Of a stretch of DNA of 64,000 bases, positions 61,633-64,000 are shown piece by piece. The notes under the pieces were generated by a model. The model worked only from the letters and a program-made list of their open reading frames with translations, had not been told where the DNA came from and did not search any database. A program made the translations under genes and the position numbers. Each line of letters opens with the position of its first letter. Position 1 is the stretch's first letter. The DNA comes from JAFGOG01 sp034429215 (GTDB taxonomy: Bacteria > Chloroflexota > Anaerolineae > JAAYZQ01): positions 1-64,000 of the forward strand of contig DAOUGI010000080.1 in NCBI GenBank assembly GCA_034429215.1, written 5' to 3'.

Positions 61633-63069
61633 TCACGAGCCCATCAGGAAGCGGTTTGTCTGCAGCTTGCCGCCAAGCCAGCCAAAGACCAGACGGATGA
61701 AGGTCCGAGTCACGGTGATGGCGGTAAAGAGGTTGATGATGACGCCCAACGCCAGGGTCATGGCAAAGCCTTTGACCGACCCGGCGCCGAATGTCGAGCC
61801 AAAGTAGAACAGGATGGCGCAAGTGATGAGCGTGGAGATGTTTGAATCGCGGATCGAGGTCCACGCCCGGCTAAAGCCGGCCTCAATGGCCGGGCCCAGC
61901 TTGCGCCCGGCACGCAGCTCCTCTTTCATCCGCTCAAAGACGAGGATGTTGGCGTCGACGGCCATGCCGGTGGACAGGATAAAGCCGGTGATGGCCGGCA
62001 GGGTGAGGGTGACCGGGATGATCTTGTACAGGGCAAGGTTGAACAGGAAGTAGAGGATGAGGGCCAGGTCGGCCAGGAAGCCGGGAACGCGGTAGTAAAG
62101 CAGCATGAACAGGAGCACGATCGACAGGCCAATGGCGCCGGCCCGGATGCTGCGCTCAACCGACTCTTGGCCCAGCGTGGGGCCGACGGCGCGGTAGCTC
62201 TCAACTTTTAACGGGATCGGCAGCGCGCCGTAGCGGAGCTGAAGGGCCAGGGCTTGCGCTTCTTCCAGCGTAAAGCTGCCAGAGATTTCGCCTCTACCCT
62301 CGGTGATCGGGGTCACGATGTGGGGGCTGGAGATGACATGCTTGTCCAGCACGATCGACAGGTAATAGAAGGGCTCCCTGTTGTTGTCGGCATGGGCCGC
62401 GGTAAAGTCCCTGAAGTACTGGGCCCCCTCGTCGGTCAGCTCAAAAGCGATGCCGATCTCGCCGCTGCTTGTGTTGGTTGAGGCGGTGGCCGTCTTGAGA
62501 TGGTAACCCCCCAGAACGGTGGCATACACTGTCTGGGTTTGGGTCGTCACGGTCGTCGTCAGCACGCCGGTGGGCGTTACCGGGACGGCGGCAGTAACCT
62601 GGTGGGTCGCTGCCCCATCGACCCACAGGTCGGGATAGGTGGTCTGGACCACGGTGTCGGCCTGCAGGAACTCGTAGCCGGCATCCACGAACTCGAGCAA
62701 GCCGGTCTCGCGGATGGTGGAGACGGCCACCTCGGGGTTTTCGATGCCGGGCAGCTCGACGATGATGCGGCGGCTGCCCTGTAACTGGACGACCGGCTCG
62801 GTGAGGCCAAGGGCATTGACGCGGTTTTCGACGATGGTGGCCACCTGCCTCATGGCGTCCGCCTCGATCTCCTGGTCGGCCGGGACGTCTGCCACCAGCA
62901 GCACCTGAACGCCACCTTGCAGGTCGAGCCCCTGCCTGATGTCAAAGTCCTTGTCCAATTTGATCGGCCCCAGGGCGATGTGTATACCCGGGCTGTTAGG
63001 CAGGTCGATGTATACGGCAACCGCGACCAAGACGATGATGAGAATCAACAACCAGATGTTCCTGTTCAT
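61633..63069 (-). CDS. secD: Protein translocase subunit SecD
   Basis: 478 residues. RND-type SecD: one N-terminal helix, a periplasmic domain with DIRQGLDLQGGVQVLL and RRIIVELPGIENPEVA, then five helices in the C-terminal third. FILSTGMAVDANILVFERMKEE is the diagnostic motif. The stretch about 140-230 is longer and more threonine-rich than in E. coli. Own promoter at 63124-63152. Confidence 0.96.
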   Translation of the reverse strand: MNRNIWLLILIIVLVAVAVYIDLPNSPGIHIALGPIKLDKDFDIRQGLDLQGGVQVLLVADVPADQEIEADAMRQVATIVENRVNALGLTEPVVQLQGSRRIIVELPGIENPEVAVSTIRETGLLEFVDAGYEFLQADTVVQTTYPDLWVDGAATHQVTAAVPVTPTGVLTTTVTTQTQTVYATVLGGYHLKTATASTNTSSGEIGIAFELTDEGAQYFRDFTAAHADNNREPFYYLSIVLDKHVISSPHIVTPITEGRGEISGSFTLEEAQALALQLRYGALPIPLKVESYRAVGPTLGQESVERSIRAGAIGLSIVLLFMLLYYRVPGFLADLALILYFLFNLALYKIIPVTLTLPAITGFILSTGMAVDANILVFERMKEELRAGRKLGPAIEAGFSRAWTSIRDSNISTLITCAILFYFGSTFGAGSVKGFAMTLALGVIINLFTAITVTRTFIRLVFGWLGGKLQTNRFLMGS

Positions 63070-63123
63070 AACGATGACCTGTTTCCTCTCACTGGTCTAC
63101 ACCTTTTGTGCGCAAACGAAGCG

Positions 63124-63152
63124 ATTATACTCTATGGTCAAGCATCTGTCAA
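63124..63152 (-). promoter_or_regulatory. Promoter of secD-secF
   Basis: On the minus strand, consensus TTGACA (complement of 63147-63152), 17 bases, TATAAT (complement of 63124-63129). Confidence 0.8.
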
Positions 63153-63178
63153 ACGCTCTAAACCTGCAGGCGGGTTAT

Positions 63179-63207
63179 TTGACAATCAGATCGAGATCGG
63201 GTATAAT
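63179..63207 (+). promoter_or_regulatory. Promoter of the valS T-box leader
   Basis: Perfect consensus: TTGACA (63179-63184), 17 bases, TATAAT (63202-63207). Diverges from the secDF promoter; transcription should start near 63214. Confidence 0.85.
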
Positions 63208-63213
63208 CGCCGC

Positions 63214-63510
63214 AATTGAAAACCGGAACGACGCCGAACAGGAGGAGTAGGTGGACGGGCCCTGATGAACGGGCCGTCATGCCCGGCAGAGAGGGGGGTC
63301 ACCGGCTGCGAGCCCCCTACAGCCGCCATCCGCCGAAGGTCGCCTGGGAGTCGGTTGGCTGAAAGCTCAACGCATAGGTCAACCCGGGTGCGCCCGTTAC
63401 AGCGAGAGTGGGCAGGGCCAGCGCTCCTCAGGAGCCGGCCGCTGCCAAGCAAGGTGGTACCGCGGAAGGCAATCCCTTTCGTCCTTGAGGGCGAAAGGGG
63501 TTTTTGTTTT
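63214..63510 (+). ncRNA. T-box riboswitch controlling valS (tRNA-Val)
   Basis: A leader of about 300 bases. The T-box core AAGGTGGTACCGCGG (63451-63465) is unmistakable. Its TGGT bulge would pair with the ACCA end of uncharged tRNA-Val. Stem I features include AGAGAGGGGGG and GGCTGCGAG near 63278-63312. A GTC (63339-63341) in the CGAAGGTCGCC context is the probable valine specifier. A terminator (63474-63510) with eight-base outer stem and TTTTTGTTTT ends it. Uncharged tRNA should prevent termination and switch on valS. Confidence 0.9.
63474..63510 (+). terminator. T-box-controlled terminator
   Basis: Outer arms 63474-63481 and 63492-63499, inner CCT/AGG pairing, then TTTTTGTTTT. Its left arm competes with the antiterminator formed around 63451-63465. 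Confidence 0.85.
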
Positions 63511-63547
63511 GTTGGGTGTTGCGTGATGAACACGCAACACCCAACAA
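63509..63547. repeat. Perfect hairpin between T-box terminator and valS
   Basis: A perfect 17-base stem (63509-63525 with 63531-63547, five-base loop) directly after the T-box terminator. It is not part of the T-box consensus and lies in the message when valS is on. Confidence 0.8.
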
Positions 63548-63632
63548 GGATAGGTGAGGAGGACGGAAGGGGTTTTTCGCGCGCTGCGCGATGGAGGCGC
63601 GACAGGCAATCAACTGGGGTGAGGAGAAGAAG

Positions 63633-64000
63633 ATGGACAAGACATACGATCCAACAAGCACGGAACAGCGGCTGTACGATTGGTGGGAGGCGCAGGGCTA
63701 TTTCAAGCCCGAGACGCTGGTGGAGAAAGGGCTCGCCGACCCGGCCCGGCCGGCGTGGTGCATCACCATGCCGCCACCCAACATCACCGGGGCGCTGCAC
63801 CAGGGACACGCCATTGTGTCGGCGCTCGAGGACCTGATGACCCGCTACTACCGGATGCGCGGCCGGGAGACGCTATTCCTGCCCGGCTCGGATCACGCCG
63901 GCATCGCCACCCAGAACGTGGTGGAGCGGGAGCTGGGCAAGCAGGGGATCACCCGCTTTGACCTGGGCCGCGACAAGTTCGTGGAGAAGGTGTGGGAGTG
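63633..64000 (+). CDS. valS: Valine-tRNA ligase, N-terminal part (runs off the right edge)
   Basis: 122 codons are visible, open to the window end. Class I synthetase: TMPPPNITGALHQGHAIVSA contains the HIGH-type signature (HQGH), followed by YYRMRGRETLFLPGSDHAGIATQ, the ValRS-specific DHAGIATQ. ATG 63633 has GAGGAG upstream. Expression is under the T-box leader immediately before it. Only about an eighth of the protein is in the window. Confidence 0.95.
   Translation, partial: MDKTYDPTSTEQRLYDWWEAQGYFKPETLVEKGLADPARPAWCITMPPPNITGALHQGHAIVSALEDLMTRYYRMRGRETLFLPGSDHAGIATQNVVERELGKQGITRFDLGRDKFVEKVWE

Noticed and set aside
63265..63837. Open frame starting MNGPSCPAERG over the valS leader
   Set aside because: It is the translated T-box RNA; the conserved RNA core and terminator explain the region.

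Overview
The window is about 64 kb of high-GC DNA, almost fully coding. It most resembles a Chloroflexota (Anaerolineae-like) chromosome. This is inferred from style, not from a marker search: large GAF/PAS histidine kinases with unusual membrane sensors, lipoproteins with Pro-Thr spacers of the PPTATP/PPTDTP type, a family-39-type glycosyltransferase with beta-domain tails, a DUF951 protein, a T-box ahead of valS, and short hairpin repeats both between and inside genes. Many promoters match the sigma-70 consensus very closely (TTGACA, 16-18 bases, TATAAT), so transcription units can be read with some confidence.

Layout. 1-2119: two divergent large serine recombinases (one cut by the window edge) whose 5' ends form one long palindrome. 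2161-8981, plus strand: ftcD, a YacP-like NYN protein, a triple-GAF histidine kinase, glpK and a methyltransferase. 9007-28892, minus strand: an ABC-2 permease pair without an ATPase, a GH13 glucosidase, DUF362, GNAT, an APH-like kinase, a GlsB-type membrane protein, an isochorismatase-fold hydrolase, a roadblock protein, a second histidine kinase, a TPR lytic transglycosylase, uvrC, a TIGR04076 protein, a class-V aminotransferase and a GT39-like membrane protein. 29035-32280: a 1081-residue clan-A-hydrolase-like protein with Ig-like and F5/8C repeats. 32401-37771: two membrane proteins diverging from a NarL-type response regulator/histidine kinase pair, with a palindrome over both -35 boxes. 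37778-40370, minus: a PLP enzyme, HAD and Nudix operon. 40534-45744, plus: an uncharacterised anchored protein, a duplicated-domain lipoprotein, then dnaX-ybaB-recR. 45807-50680: a beta-propeller lipoprotein, a histone-deacetylase-family hydrolase, an unknown protein and hisS. 50830-59556, plus: GNAT, a membrane sensor ending in a helix-turn-helix, a triple-S1 protein, an FtsK translocase, DUF72, then yebC-ruvC-ruvA. 59573-63069, minus: DUF951, a glycerophosphodiesterase and secDF. 63179-64000: a T-box leader and the start of valS.

Functionally this is mostly core chromosome: replication and repair (dnaX, recR, ruvAC, uvrC, ftsK), protein export (secDF) and aminoacyl-tRNA supply (hisS, valS). 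Sensing and envelope genes are interspersed. The only clearly mobile-type segment is the recombinase pair at the left edge. The most unusual features are its palindromic face-to-face promoter arrangement, the shared divergent operator at 34.7 kb, two predicted leaderless transcripts, a probable AUA start, and short repeats inserted inside open reading frames. No CRISPR array, rRNA or tRNA was seen.
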